Source: Bradyrhizobium sp. 195
GTDB lineage: Bacteria; Pseudomonadota; Alphaproteobacteria; Rhizobiales; Xanthobacteraceae
Direction of reading: 5' to 3'
NCBI RefSeq assembly: GCF_023101665.1
Contig: NZ_CP082161.1
Location: 3,100,001 to 3,164,000, forward strand
Length of the DNA: 64,000 nt
In this document: positions 8,881 to 21,168 of the stretch, in pieces
Layout of the letters: each line of letters begins with the position of its first letter
Numbering within the stretch: position 1 is the first letter of the stretch
The notes under the pieces: model-generated
The model's input: only the letters and a program-made list of their open reading frames with translations
The model's database searches: none
Told to the model about the DNA's origin: nothing
Made by a program: the position numbers and the translations under genes

Positions 8881-9651
8881 TCAAAAATTCACCCGGTTCG
8901 AGATCGCGCCGTCCACGACGAGATTCGATCCCGTGGTGAACCCTGACACCGGGCTCGCCAAAAACACCGCCGCGTTCGCGATGTCCTGCGGCGTTGCCAT
9001 GCGTCCGGTCGGATTGCGCTTCATCGCGTCGTTGTAGCGCTCGGGCATGTTCTTCTCGATCATCTCCCAGACGCCGCCCTTGAAATAGACGGTGCCGGGC
9101 GAGACCACGTTGATGCGGATCTTCTTCTTTGCATGTTGTCGCGCGAGGCCCTTGGCCATGTGGATCAGCGCGGCCTTGATCGGACCGTAGGAACTGGCCG
9201 TGTCCGCTTGCGCCGCGGAGATCGACGAGATGATCACAAAGGCGGCATCGCCGCTGCTCTCGCCGCTGGCCTCGAGGAACGGACGGGCGGCATCGAACGC
9301 ATGCACGGCGCCGAGCACGTCGAGCTGGAAATTCTGCTGCCAGGATGCGGCGTCGTGGCCTTGCGCCATCGCGCCGGCATTGGAGAACAGCATGTCGATG
9401 CCGCCGAGCTCCTTTGCAGCATTCTCGATCCAGGCTTTCAGCGCCGCGCCCTCCGTGACGTCGACCGGGCTGCCGGTGGCGCGAACGCCGCTCGCCTTCA
9501 GCTCCGCGACCGTTGCCGCAACCTGATCGGCATTGCGCGCGCACACCGCAACATTGGTGCCTTCACCGGCCAGCGTCGCCGCAATCGCCCGCCCGATGCC
9601 GCGCGTGCCGCCGAGCACGATGGCGTTCTTTCCTTTGAGACCGAGATCCAT
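8881..9651 (-). CDS. SDR family NAD(P)-dependent oxidoreductase
   Basis: A 256-residue classical short-chain dehydrogenase. The cofactor motif GGTRGIG lies near residue 14, SNAG near 89, and the catalytic Ser and YxxxK (YGPIK) near 150-165. The C-terminal segment GFTTGSNLVVDGA is typical of the family. Substrate is unknown. The start at 9651 (MDLGLKGK) has an AGGAGCC ribosome-binding site; a longer frame would start inside the upstream repeat. No clear operon partner. Confidence 0.85.
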   Translation of the reverse strand: MDLGLKGKNAIVLGGTRGIGRAIAATLAGEGTNVAVCARNADQVAATVAELKASGVRATGSPVDVTEGAALKAWIENAAKELGGIDMLFSNAGAMAQGHDAASWQQNFQLDVLGAVHAFDAARPFLEASGESSGDAAFVIISSISAAQADTASSYGPIKAALIHMAKGLARQHAKKKIRINVVSPGTVYFKGGVWEMIEKNMPERYNDAMKRNPTGRMATPQDIANAAVFLASPVSGFTTGSNLVVDGAISNRVNF

Positions 9652-9717
9652 TGTTTGGCTCCTTTTTGTGATGCAGAGAATGTAGCTGTTTCGGCAGGAA
9701 TGCTGAACTATACAATT

Positions 9718-9805
9718 CGTCATTGCGAGCATAGCGAAGCAATCCAGAAATGCATCTGCGGCAACGGTCTGGATTGCTTCGTCGCAAGGGCTCCTCGCAA
9801 TGACG
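9718..9805. repeat. Intergenic palindromic repeat, CATTGCGAG family
   Basis: It starts CGTCATTGCGAGCATAGCG and ends CTCCTCGCAATGACG; the inner arms GCAATCCAGA and TCTGGATTGC also pair. A second copy lies at 59770-59856. It sits between the SDR gene and a small membrane-protein gene, both on the minus strand. Confidence 0.8.
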
Positions 9806-9817
9806 TGGAGGGAGTCC

Positions 9818-10105
9818 TCACTCCGGCGCCGCCCCCACCGGTGGGCCGCCGGGCGGGCGGTGCAGGAAGGTCAGCGAGACGTAGGCGCCGGCCCAGGAGC
9901 CGATCGCGGCGAAGGCGACATAGAAGGCGTTTTCGGTGTAGCTGATCACGGCGTAGGAGGAGAGCATGTACCAGACCGCGCTCCAGTTCGCGGCTGACAT
10001 GCGCTTGCGCGCGATCACGGCCGAGGTGAACATCACATAGACCGCGTCGGTGGCCGCCGTTGCAACGAACACGGCGCCTGCGGTGAGGGGATCGATGGCG
10101 GCCAT
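9818..10105 (-). CDS. Small hypothetical membrane protein
   Basis: A 95-residue protein that I do not recognise. It has about three hydrophobic stretches, near residues 7-30, 42-55 and 58-80, and a Pro/Gly-rich C-terminus, so it is probably an inner-membrane protein. An AAAGGA sequence precedes the ATG. The gene is divergent from the CoA-transferase-like gene, with 57 bases between the two starts. Confidence 0.7.
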   Translation of the reverse strand: MAAIDPLTAGAVFVATAATDAVYVMFTSAVIARKRMSAANWSAVWYMLSSYAVISYTENAFYVAFAAIGSWAGAYVSLTFLHRPPGGPPVGAAPE

Positions 10106-10162
10106 TGCAATCCTTTCTGTGATCGTGGGATGGTCAGGAAAACTAAAGGGAGAGAAGCGGCC

Positions 10163-11575
10163 ATGCAAAGCCCCGCCGACATTCTCAAGGGCATCTGGAC
10201 CTCTGCAGGCGGTGACACCGCCGCCCTCGACCGCGTGCGGTTGACGGGCGAGGAGCCTCAAATCCCGTCCTCGTTTCGTGTCGCGGTCACCGGGCAGACG
10301 ACCATCGCCGCGGCGGGTCTCGCCGCCGCTGAAATCTGGCGACTGCGCAGTGGCGAGACGCAGCAAGTTTCCGTCGACATTTGCCACGCCGTCGCCGAAT
10401 GCCGCTCCGAGCGCTATTTGCGTCTCGATGACAAACCGCCGCCGCCGGCATGGGACGCCATCGCCGGCGTCTACAGGACCGGCGACAACCGCTTCGTTCG
10501 CTGCCACACCAACTTTCCGCATCACCGCGACGCCGTCTGCAGCGTGCTCGGCTGCGAGGCCGAGCGCGACAAGGTGCAGGCGGCGCTGATGCAATGGAAG
10601 GGAGAAGATTTCGAGACTGCGGCTTACGCGGCTGGCGGCGTCGTTGCCCTGATGCGGAGCTACGACGAATGGTCCGCATCGCCACAGGCGCGTGCGCTGG
10701 CGCAATTGCCGCTGATCTCCATCGAGAAGATCGGCGAAGCCCCGCCAAAGCCGTGGCCGCAGAGATCATCGAACAACGATCGTCCGCTCTCGGGACTTCG
10801 CGTGCTCGATCTCTCCCGCGTCATCGCAGGACCTGTCGCGGGCCGCACGCTTGCCGCGCATGGCGCGGATGTGCTGCTGGTGTCAGGGCCGGAGCTGCCC
10901 GCCATTGACTGGCTCACCATCGACACCGGCCGCGGCAAGCTCACCACCTTCATCGAGCTGAAGAGCGAGACGGGCAGGGCACGATTGCGCGAACTGCTAG
11001 AGGATGCCGACATCTTCTCGCAAGGCTATCGCCCGCGCGCGCTTGCCGCCCTCGGCTTCGCGCCGGAGGATGCAGCGAAGATCAATCCCGGCATTGTCTA
11101 TGTGACGCTGTCGGCCTATGGCCACACCGGCCCCTGGGCCGAGCGACGCGGCTTCGATTCCCTGGTGCAGACCACGACCGGATTCAATCACGCCGAGGGG
11201 CGCGCTGCCGGCCTCGATGGTCCCAAGGAATTGCCGGCGCAAATGCTCGACCACGCCACCGGCTATCTGATGGCGTTCGGCGCGATGATGGCCAGGGCGC
11301 GTCAGGCCCGCGACGGCGGCAGCTGGCACGTGCGCGTGTCGCTGGCGCAGACCGGGCGTTGGCTTTGGAATCTCGGCCGGCTCGACGGCGGATTGAATAC
11401 CCCGGATCTTACGGGGGAGGCCGTACATGCTGCATTCATCGAGAGCATGCCATCTGGCTTCGGCATGTTGAAGGCGGTGCGCCATTCGGCGCTGCTGTCG
11501 AACACGCCGGCGCAATGGAGTCGTCCGGCGATGCCGCTCGGCAGTCATCTGGCACAATGGCCGGCGCGAAGCTGA
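10163..11575 (+). CDS. CaiB/BaiF-family CoA transferase-like protein (two-half)
   Basis: This 470-residue protein belongs to the family III CoA transferases. The second half carries LSGLRVLDLSRVIAGP near residue 221 and AYGHTGPW near 317, both typical. The first half contains a second, partial copy of the fold (VSVDICHAVAE near 78). The catalytic aspartate of this family is not obvious in either half: His is at the expected place in the first and Thr in the second (VRVSLAQTG). The substrate cannot be predicted, and a non-catalytic role is possible. The ATG at 10163 is chosen for its AGGGAGAG ribosome-binding site. Confidence 0.75.
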   Translation: MQSPADILKGIWTSAGGDTAALDRVRLTGEEPQIPSSFRVAVTGQTTIAAAGLAAAEIWRLRSGETQQVSVDICHAVAECRSERYLRLDDKPPPPAWDAIAGVYRTGDNRFVRCHTNFPHHRDAVCSVLGCEAERDKVQAALMQWKGEDFETAAYAAGGVVALMRSYDEWSASPQARALAQLPLISIEKIGEAPPKPWPQRSSNNDRPLSGLRVLDLSRVIAGPVAGRTLAAHGADVLLVSGPELPAIDWLTIDTGRGKLTTFIELKSETGRARLRELLEDADIFSQGYRPRALAALGFAPEDAAKINPGIVYVTLSAYGHTGPWAERRGFDSLVQTTTGFNHAEGRAAGLDGPKELPAQMLDHATGYLMAFGAMMARARQARDGGSWHVRVSLAQTGRWLWNLGRLDGGLNTPDLTGEAVHAAFIESMPSGFGMLKAVRHSALLSNTPAQWSRPAMPLGSHLAQWPARS

Positions 11576-11636
11576 CATGAAGCTGACACGTCGCAAAATT
11601 TTAATGCAAACCGAAAGGCGCCCAGCGTTTTTTAGG

Positions 11637-11666
11637 TTGTTTGAAATCGCAATTCGGCACTATTAG
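11637..11666 (+). promoter_or_regulatory. Candidate housekeeping promoter for the RND genes
   Basis: TTGTTT, 18 bases, TATTAG resembles a sigma-70 -35/-10 pair. It lies 55 bases before the adaptor start, in the 145-base gap after the CoA-transferase-like gene. No metal-responsive regulator or operator is recognisable nearby. Confidence 0.25.
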
Positions 11667-11720
11667 CGCGACCGATAAGGCAGGCGTCTGCCAAGATCGT
11701 CGCAGACACGACCGGGCTCC

Positions 11721-12965
11721 ATGGTAGTTGAAAATACCAAGCGATTGCAGGTGTTTACAAAACAACGGGTGATCACATCCGTAGTTTTACTAGCTCTTGT
11801 CGGCGCCGGTGCCTACGGCTCCCTCTCTTCGGGGGGCAAGGAAAAGAAACATTCCGAGATCTCCAGCCAGTCGCGCAGAAATGCGCAGAACTTCACGCCG
11901 ACACCGTCCGAATGGGCGACGCTGACGATCGAGCCGGTCAAGGCCAAGAGCTTCCGGGCCGAGTATGTCACCGAGGGCAAGGTCGCCGTCGACGAGGACC
12001 GTTCGACGCCGGTGTTCTCGCCCTATGCGGGCCGCGTCACCAAGCTGCTGGCCAAGCCGGGCGAGACGCTGACGCAGGGTCAACCGCTGTTCACGATCGA
12101 GGCCGCCGACACGGTGCAGGCCCAGAATGATTTCATCGCGGCGATGACCTCGCAGAACAAGGCGAAGTCGGCGCTCGAGCTTTCCGACATCCAGTTCAAG
12201 CGCGCCAAGGACCTCTATGAGGGCCATGCCATTCCGCTGAAGGATTATCAGCAGGCGGAAGCGACCCAGGTTCAGGCGCGCAACGACATGCGCTCCTCGG
12301 GGACCGCGCTCGAAGCCGCGCGCAACAAGCTGCGCATCCTTGGCTTCACCGACGAGACCATCAAAGCATTCCAGGACAAGGGCGTCATCGATCGGGAGAT
12401 CACGATCTATTCGCCGATCGCGGGCACGGTCGTGCAGCGCAAGATCGGCCCCGGCCAGTACGTCAATTCCGGCGCCAGCGATCCGGTCTTCGTGATCGGC
12501 GACCTCTCCACCGTCTGGCTCACCGCCTTCGTGCGCGAGAGCGATGCGGCCGCGGTGTGCATCGGCCAGGACATCACCGTCAACGTGATGGCACTGCCGG
12601 GCCGGCCGCTGACCGCCAGGATCAACTACGTCGCCGCCGCGATCGACCCCAGCACCCGCCGCCTGCTGGTCCGCGCCACCATCGACAACAAGGATGGCCT
12701 GCTCAAGCCGGAGATGTTCGCCAACGTCACGATCTACTCGGCCGGCGACCGCGCCGCGCCGGCGGTGCCGAAGCAGGCGTTGATCTATGAAGCCGACAAG
12801 GTCCGTATCTGGGTCGCGCGCGAGGACAAATCGGTCGAGCTGCGTCAGATCAAGATCGGCCTCATCAACGGCAATCTCGTCGAGGTCACCAGCAATCTGA
12901 AACCCGGCGAGCAGATCGTCACCAAAGGCAGCCTGTTCATCGACCGCGCGGCGTCCGGCAGCTGA
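11721..12965 (+). CDS. RND efflux periplasmic adaptor (CusB/CzcB-like)
   Basis: A 414-residue membrane fusion protein. It has an N-terminal membrane anchor near residues 18-35, a lipoyl-type segment (SPYAGRVTKLLAKPGETL near 95), a helical hairpin around 130-200, a second lipoyl half (SPIAGTVVQRKIGPG near 233), and beta-barrel and proximal domains to the end. It joins an inner-membrane RND pump to an outer-membrane channel. The next gene, 29 bases downstream, encodes the pump. Metal ions are the likely substrate by the pump's subfamily, but no His/Met-rich metal site is evident in this adaptor. Confidence 0.85.
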   Translation: MVVENTKRLQVFTKQRVITSVVLLALVGAGAYGSLSSGGKEKKHSEISSQSRRNAQNFTPTPSEWATLTIEPVKAKSFRAEYVTEGKVAVDEDRSTPVFSPYAGRVTKLLAKPGETLTQGQPLFTIEAADTVQAQNDFIAAMTSQNKAKSALELSDIQFKRAKDLYEGHAIPLKDYQQAEATQVQARNDMRSSGTALEAARNKLRILGFTDETIKAFQDKGVIDREITIYSPIAGTVVQRKIGPGQYVNSGASDPVFVIGDLSTVWLTAFVRESDAAAVCIGQDITVNVMALPGRPLTARINYVAAAIDPSTRRLLVRATIDNKDGLLKPEMFANVTIYSAGDRAAPAVPKQALIYEADKVRIWVAREDKSVELRQIKIGLINGNLVEVTSNLKPGEQIVTKGSLFIDRAASGS

Positions 12966-12994
12966 TCGACGACCCAAGAAAATTGAAGACCTGA

Positions 12995-16111
<3,117 letters not shown>

Positions 16112-16114
16112 CTA

Positions 16115-17077
16115 TTAGAACCCGTAGAGCCGCGCCGGGTTGTCGACCAGGATCTTCTTGCGCACGCTCGCGTCCGGCGCCCATACCGGAAGCTGATTGA
16201 GCAGGCGCCCGTCGTCGATCTGGTAGAGCGGCGCGATGTCGGTTGCCTTGCGTCCCTCGACGCGGCTCGAATCCGGATGCGGCCAGTCGGTGCCCCAGAC
16301 GATGCGATCCGGGTTGGCCGCGATCAGGGCCTGCGCGTACGGCACCATGTCCTGATAATCTGGCGCGAGCTTCGACGAACGGTAGGCGCCCGAAATCTTG
16401 ACATAGGCCTTGCCGGACTTCACCAGCGCGACGAGATCGGAGAAGCCCGGCTGCTCCACGCCGTGCGATGCTTCGAGGCCGCCGAAATGGTCGAACACGA
16501 CGGGCACCGGCGCGGTCTCGACGAGGTCCTTGATCGCCGAGATCATGGCAAGCGTGGTGTAGAGCTGCACGTGCCAGCCGCGCGCCTTCATGCGCTCGAC
16601 TGCGGCGGTGAAGCGCGGTCGTCCGACATTGGGGTCGTTGACGCCGCCGGTCGCGAGATTGAGGCGGGTGCCGCGGAAACCGTCCTGATGCATCGTGTCG
16701 AGCGCGCTCTCCGGCGTCTTGTCGTCGATCACGGCGACGCCGCGTGCAGTCGCGCCGCGGGCTTTCATGCCGAACAGGGTCGATGAATTGTCGGTGCCGT
16801 AAACGCTGGGGGTAACGATGACCACGCGTTCGACATGCAGCGCCTTGTGCAGTGCGGCCATCTCCTCCGGAGAGGCCGGCTCGGGCGTGTAGACGCGTCC
16901 AGCGAAGAACGGAAACTTTTCGGGATCGCCGTGGATATGGGTGTGGCAGTCGCAGGCGTGCGGCGGGACGTCGAAATTGACCGGTGTCGCAGGCTGCACG
17001 GCCCGGGCGTGGGCTCTGTTGGTCATGGCTACTCCGGCGGCGAGGGAGGCAAGCAGGACGCTGCGTCGGTTGAGCAC
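16115..17077 (-). CDS. Exported amidohydrolase family protein
   Basis: A 320-residue amidohydrolase-2 (TIM-barrel) hydrolase related to dicarboxylate lactonases. The metal-site sequence CDCHTHIHGD lies near residue 42, VVFDHFGG near 198 and WGTDWPHP near 262. The N-terminus, NRRSVLLASLAAG with two arginines ahead of a hydrophobic stretch, resembles a twin-arginine signal, so the enzyme may act in the periplasm. Substrate is unknown. It faces the RND operon and has no obvious partner. Confidence 0.8.
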   Translation of the reverse strand: MLNRRSVLLASLAAGVAMTNRAHARAVQPATPVNFDVPPHACDCHTHIHGDPEKFPFFAGRVYTPEPASPEEMAALHKALHVERVVIVTPSVYGTDNSSTLFGMKARGATARGVAVIDDKTPESALDTMHQDGFRGTRLNLATGGVNDPNVGRPRFTAAVERMKARGWHVQLYTTLAMISAIKDLVETAPVPVVFDHFGGLEASHGVEQPGFSDLVALVKSGKAYVKISGAYRSSKLAPDYQDMVPYAQALIAANPDRIVWGTDWPHPDSSRVEGRKATDIAPLYQIDDGRLLNQLPVWAPDASVRKKILVDNPARLYGF

Positions 17078-17128
17078 GATTTCTCTCCCTGCTTTTGTTG
17101 TTTGGCAGTGGAGCCGGAAAGTATCACA

Positions 17129-17686
17129 TCAGCCAGGCAGCCGCTGTGCCTCGTTGCATAGCTGCTCGACAAGGTCGGCAAGCAGGCGTGAGCCGTCAAC
17201 GCGCACGACCGGGCAGGGCAGGCCCGCGAGCCACGCTTCATCTTTTGAGAGACTGCGGCCCTCTCGATCGCCGGCTTCGTAGTGTGAAGCCCATCCGACA
17301 AAGGCTTCGGTCTCCTCATGGCGCCAGCCGCCCGGCGCTACGGCATCTGCCCCGAAATGTGCAGCTTCGCGAGCACGCAGGCGCTGCATGCGAAGTTCGC
17401 GCGGTGTCGTCACGAAGACAACAAGATCAAATAACGGGACGAGCTCGTCGCCCCAGCCGGTGACGGTTCCACTCAGCACCCAGTCGAGACGCGGCAGGAA
17501 CATCTCGCGCATCAGGCGCAGGCGGTCGGCGGCCGGGCGCGTCGTCTGGTAGGGCGGCACGGTCGGCAGCCAGAAATAATCGTCGCTGTCGTGATGCGGC
17601 AGCGCAAGCCGGCCCGCCAGCGCGCGGCCGAGCGTCGTCACGCCGGAGCCGGAGGCGCCCATCAGGTGGATGCGGCGGCTTTTCAT
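17129..17686 (-). CDS. P-loop kinase-like protein with altered Walker A
   Basis: A 185-residue protein similar to adenylate or shikimate kinase-like P-loop proteins. The nucleotide-binding loop reads GASGSGVTT near residue 10, with Val in place of the usual Lys. Downstream features are HHDSDDYFW near 31 and a helical region rich in Arg near 95-105 (RELRMQRLRARE) that could be the lid. Related family members also have Thr or Val at this position, so it may not hydrolyse ATP in the usual manner. Function is unknown. It lies 18 bases downstream of the TolC-family gene on the same strand. Confidence 0.7.
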   Translation of the reverse strand: MKSRRIHLMGASGSGVTTLGRALAGRLALPHHDSDDYFWLPTVPPYQTTRPAADRLRLMREMFLPRLDWVLSGTVTGWGDELVPLFDLVVFVTTPRELRMQRLRAREAAHFGADAVAPGGWRHEETEAFVGWASHYEAGDREGRSLSKDEAWLAGLPCPVVRVDGSRLLADLVEQLCNEAQRLPG

Positions 17687-17704
17687 CGGCCAGAGGATTG
17701 AAAA

Positions 17705-19135
17705 CTACTGCCCCGACGGCGTGCGCAGGCCGTGCCAGGCATCGCGGACCTGGTGGTAGTGCACCTCGGGCAGGTAATCCGGCGTGTTCAGGCTCAGTGT
17801 CTTGACATCGAGATGGCCGGTGGCGCTGAGCAGCGTGTAGGAGGCGATGACGCGGTCGCGCAGCGCGCCGATCAGGCGGGCCTTGGCCTGGATCAAATCG
17901 GCCTGCGAGTTCAGCACGTCCACCGTCGTGCGCTGACCGCCGGCGGCCTCGCGCTGCACGCCCTGGAGGGCGACGGTCGCGGCTTTCACCTCGGACTCCG
18001 AAGCCGAGACCGTGATCTTGGCGCCCTCATTGGCAACCCAGGCGCTGACCGCCGCCGTGCGCGCCTGGTTGCGCACTTGGTCGAGTACGAGCCGGCTCTG
18101 CGCCGTGATCTCCTTGGCCTGCCGGGTCTGCGCCGCGGCCTGGCCGCCGTCGTAGATCGGCGCGGTGACGTTGGCGACGATCGAGGCCTGATCCTCGGCG
18201 AAGGTGCCGAGCGTCGGGTCGTTGTTGCGGCTCTTGCTGGCGCTGCCCTGGATGGTGGCGCTCGGCAGCAGCGCACCTTCGGCGATGCGGATGTTGGTGG
18301 AGGCGACATCGACGTCGAAGCTGGCGGCCATCACCGCCGGATGCTGGCGGATCGCCATCGTCATGGCGTCTTCGCGGCTCTTCGGCAGATAACGGTCGAC
18401 GACCTCGGCGGGCCGAAGCTGCGACGGTGAATTGCCGATCACTTGCGCATAGATCGCCTGGCTGACGGCAAGCGCGACTTCGGCGGCGTTGAGATCGGCA
18501 AGGCCGCGGTTGAGGCGCGCCTCGGCCTGCGCGCTGTCGGTCGGCGTGACATCGCCGGCGTTGAGACGGCGCTGGGTGACCGAGAGCGTCTCGCGCAGGA
18601 AGGCGACGTTGGAACGCTGCGCCTCGACCAGCGACTGGTTGGCGAGCACGTTGGTGTAGGCGGTCACCGCGTCGAGCAGGACGCCCTGGCCGACATTGCG
18701 CAACGCCTCACGGCCCGACTGCACCTGCAGTTCGGCCGCCCGCACGTTGTTGGCGGTGCGGAAGCCGTTGAACAGGGTCTGCGTCACGGTGACGCCGATG
18801 ATCCACGGCTTCAGGTTGCCGGTCTGGATCGTGTTGTCGGGCAGCAGATTGCGCACCGATTGCAGGCCGGCGCTGAGGCTCGCGACGATCTGCGGCCGGT
18901 AACCGGCAAGGGCCTGCGGCACGTTCTCATCCGTGGCGCGTTGGCGCGCGCGTTCGGCATTGAGCTGCGGATTGGTCTGGTAGGCTTTGGCCAGCGCCTC
19001 CGGCAGGGCTTCGGCCCAGGCGGCGGAGGGCAGCGCGCAACAGAGCGCCAGCGTGGTCCACGTCGCAAGCACAGGACCTACGCCCGATCGATGCCGCGTC
19101 ATCACGCGACCAGCTCTGGCGGTACGTCCAATCAT
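17705..19135 (-). CDS. tolC: TolC-family outer-membrane channel protein
   Basis: A 476-residue TolC-type channel of normal length. The signal peptide ends at about residue 41 (SAAWA/EALPE); an alternative ATG at 19102 (MTRHRS) would give a shorter signal. The two repeated long coiled-coil halves are visible (LNAERARQRATDEN near 60 and the matching VDVASTNIRIAEG segment near 270). It serves as the outer-membrane exit for type I secretion or tripartite efflux, and could serve the RND pair 1.6 kb away. Symbol given by family only. Confidence 0.85.
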   Translation of the reverse strand: MIGRTARAGRVMTRHRSGVGPVLATWTTLALCCALPSAAWAEALPEALAKAYQTNPQLNAERARQRATDENVPQALAGYRPQIVASLSAGLQSVRNLLPDNTIQTGNLKPWIIGVTVTQTLFNGFRTANNVRAAELQVQSGREALRNVGQGVLLDAVTAYTNVLANQSLVEAQRSNVAFLRETLSVTQRRLNAGDVTPTDSAQAEARLNRGLADLNAAEVALAVSQAIYAQVIGNSPSQLRPAEVVDRYLPKSREDAMTMAIRQHPAVMAASFDVDVASTNIRIAEGALLPSATIQGSASKSRNNDPTLGTFAEDQASIVANVTAPIYDGGQAAAQTRQAKEITAQSRLVLDQVRNQARTAAVSAWVANEGAKITVSASESEVKAATVALQGVQREAAGGQRTTVDVLNSQADLIQAKARLIGALRDRVIASYTLLSATGHLDVKTLSLNTPDYLPEVHYHQVRDAWHGLRTPSGQ

Positions 19136-19322
19136 GTAATCCCGCTTAACCCGACTGTCCGCCCCCGCCGACGGTGGCCTCTTAACTGTTTAACCAGCCG
19201 AGGTCCCGCAGGCAAACTGCCGCGGGGAAAACCCCCATGTAATCCGTGCTTGTTGCAGCTTCGTCACAGGGGGATGCGGGAACGCGGCAGAGCCTTACAC
19301 CAGCCTGACCGTTCGCCGAACG

Positions 19323-20102
19323 TTACCGGTTCTTGTTCACCGGCTTGCGCTTCTCGATGAACGCTGCCATGCCCTCGGAGCGGTCCTCCAGCGCGAAGGT
19401 CGAGTGGAACAGGTTGCGCTCGACGCTCATGCCCTCGGCGAGCGTGGTCTCGAAGGCGCGGTTCACCGCTTCCTTGGCCATCGCGGTTGCGGGGCGCGAC
19501 ATCGACGCGATCTTCTCGGCTGCCGCCATCACTTCGTCCATCAACTTGTCAGCGGGAACAATGCGGCTGACGAGGCCTGAGCGCTCGGCTTCCGCCGCAT
19601 CCATCATGCGACCGGTGAGGCACAGGTCCATGGCCTTGGACTTGCCGATCGCGCGCGTCAGGCGCTGGGTGCCGCCGATGCCGGGAATCGTGCCGAGCGT
19701 GATCTCGGGCTGGCCGAACTTTGCGGTGTCGGCGGCGATGATGAAATCGCACATCATGGCGAGCTCGCAGCCGCCGCCGAGCGCATAACCGGCAACCGCC
19801 GCAATCGTCGGCTTGCGGCAGCGCGCGACGCGGTCGCCGCCGATCGCGGCAAAATCTTCGGAGAACATGTCGATGAAGCCCTTCGGCTGCATCTCCTTGA
19901 TGTCGGCGCCGGCGGCAAAGGCCTTCTCGCTGCCGGTCACTACGATGCAGCCGATGGTCTCATCGGCCTCGAGATCGTCGACGGCAGCTGCGATCTCGCG
20001 GAAGACTCCGAAGGAGAGCGCGTTGAGCAGCTTCGGCCGGTTCAGCTTGATGATGCCGACCGCACCGATGCTTTCGACGATGATGTGTTCGAACGTGCTC
20101 AT
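19323..20102 (-). CDS. Enoyl-CoA hydratase
   Basis: A 259-residue crotonase-fold enzyme that hydrates trans-2-enoyl-CoA in beta-oxidation. The CoA/oxyanion segment [11 protein letters not shown] lies near residue 62, and the two catalytic glutamates are in [11 protein letters not shown] near 110 and [13 protein letters not shown] near 130, as in the mammalian mitochondrial enzyme. The C-terminus ([12 protein letters not shown]) is typical. Cytoplasmic, single gene with no operon partner in sight. Confidence 0.92.
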   Translation of the reverse strand: MSTFEHIIVESIGAVGIIKLNRPKLLNALSFGVFREIAAAVDDLEADETIGCIVVTGSEKAFAAGADIKEMQPKGFIDMFSEDFAAIGGDRVARCRKPTIAAVAGYALGGGCELAMMCDFIIAADTAKFGQPEITLGTIPGIGGTQRLTRAIGKSKAMDLCLTGRMMDAAEAERSGLVSRIVPADKLMDEVMAAAEKIASMSRPATAMAKEAVNRAFETTLAEGMSVERNLFHSTFALEDRSEGMAAFIEKRKPVNKNR

Positions 20103-20212
20103 GCTCCACCCACGCTTTTGATTGGGCGTGCAATGTGCCCGTTGACGCGGTGGGCTTCAAGGGGGCCGGGGACGCAGGACGCGCGGGCCGCGCATCCTGC
20201 CGGAACCGGCAA

Positions 20213-20878
20213 TCAGGCCATGAACATGCGTGCGGCCGAGGCCAGGGTCAGCAGCGTCCCGACGCCGATGAAGATCTTGCCGATCAGGGAGCTCTGGTCC
20301 CAGGCCGAACTCTGCTGGCTGCTCGCCATCACCGGTGCCGGCCGGGGCTGCGCCTCGGTTGCGGCAATCACCGCCTTCTGCGCCGGCGGGTTGTCCTGTT
20401 GCACGGCGCGGTCGATGTCGTTGAGCTGATCGGGCGCGACAACTTGGCCCTCGGCAGCCGCGGCGTTGGTGTTGTCGGCCGCTGCCTGGACATTGCCGTT
20501 GGCGCGGTCCGTCATCGCAGAGGCGGCAGCCGCAGTCGGCGTATCGGCTGCGGCGAGCTGCGCATTGGCATTGGCGACCGCCGGCGGCATCTGGCTCGAG
20601 GCCGGCATGTCGTTGACGGCCTTGTTGTCGGCCTTCGGCTCCTCGGCCTTGGCCGGGGCGTCGTTCTTGTTGTCGGATTTCTGTGCCGTCTTGCTGCTAT
20701 TGGTGCGGCGCGATTCATGGCGCCGGTGCTTGCTCGGCTTGGCCGCGTCAGCCTGTTTGCCCGCGCTGTCCGAATTGCCGCTTGTGGCTTGGTCGGGCGC
20801 TGCCTGTGCAACGCCTCCGAACAGCACGAAAAGGCCGGCAAGAAGGATCAACGCCGAGCGCCCGCTGGCTTTCATCAT
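20213..20878 (-). CDS. Secreted Ala/Asn-rich protein with C-terminal membrane helix
   Basis: A 221-residue protein I do not recognise. Residues 1-27 form a signal peptide (LAGLFVLFGGVAQA). The middle is low in complexity, rich in Ala, Asn, Lys and Asp, and probably disordered. A single hydrophobic helix near 200-218 (IFIGVGTLLTLASAA) ends the protein. It may be anchored at the periplasmic side of the inner membrane. It is divergent from ecfF; the start lies 291 bases from it. Confidence 0.65.
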   Translation of the reverse strand: MMKASGRSALILLAGLFVLFGGVAQAAPDQATSGNSDSAGKQADAAKPSKHRRHESRRTNSSKTAQKSDNKNDAPAKAEEPKADNKAVNDMPASSQMPPAVANANAQLAAADTPTAAAASAMTDRANGNVQAAADNTNAAAAEGQVVAPDQLNDIDRAVQQDNPPAQKAVIAATEAQPRPAPVMASSQQSSAWDQSSLIGKIFIGVGTLLTLASAARMFMA

Positions 20879-21123
20879 GTTGACGATCTCCCCAATTCCG
20901 CCCGTCCCGGGAACGAACAGAGACCCTGGGGCGTGACGACAGCGGGGCAGAAAAGGGGAATCTTCGCGCTACACCGGGCGAAAACGGGGCAAAGCGGGGC
21001 GACGCACCCGGCCGCCGGGTGCGGGGCGAGCCGAACGGTGTTATGAGCCGTCGCAGACGTTTCCGGCCGTATCGGTTGCGAGTTCCGGCGTTGATCACGA
21101 ATTCGTGATCTTGAGGCGCCCGC

Positions 21124-21148
21124 GTAACAAATTGAACGAACGGCCGAA
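21124..21148 (+). promoter_or_regulatory. Candidate ECF (SigF/EcfF-type) promoter
   Basis: GTAAC, 16 bases, CGAA matches the promoter pattern I know for the Caulobacter SigF group (GTAACC...CGAA) except for the last base of the -35. It lies just upstream of the sigma gene, as expected for autoregulation. The transcript leader would be short, about 15 bases, but still include the AGGGG ribosome-binding site. Confidence 0.4.
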
Positions 21149-21168
21149 TTGCATGGTGAGGGGCGCGC

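Noticed and set aside
19182..19193. CtrA-like TTAA-N4-TTAA upstream of the TolC-family gene
   Set aside because: The known CtrA site has seven bases between the halves; four does not fit.
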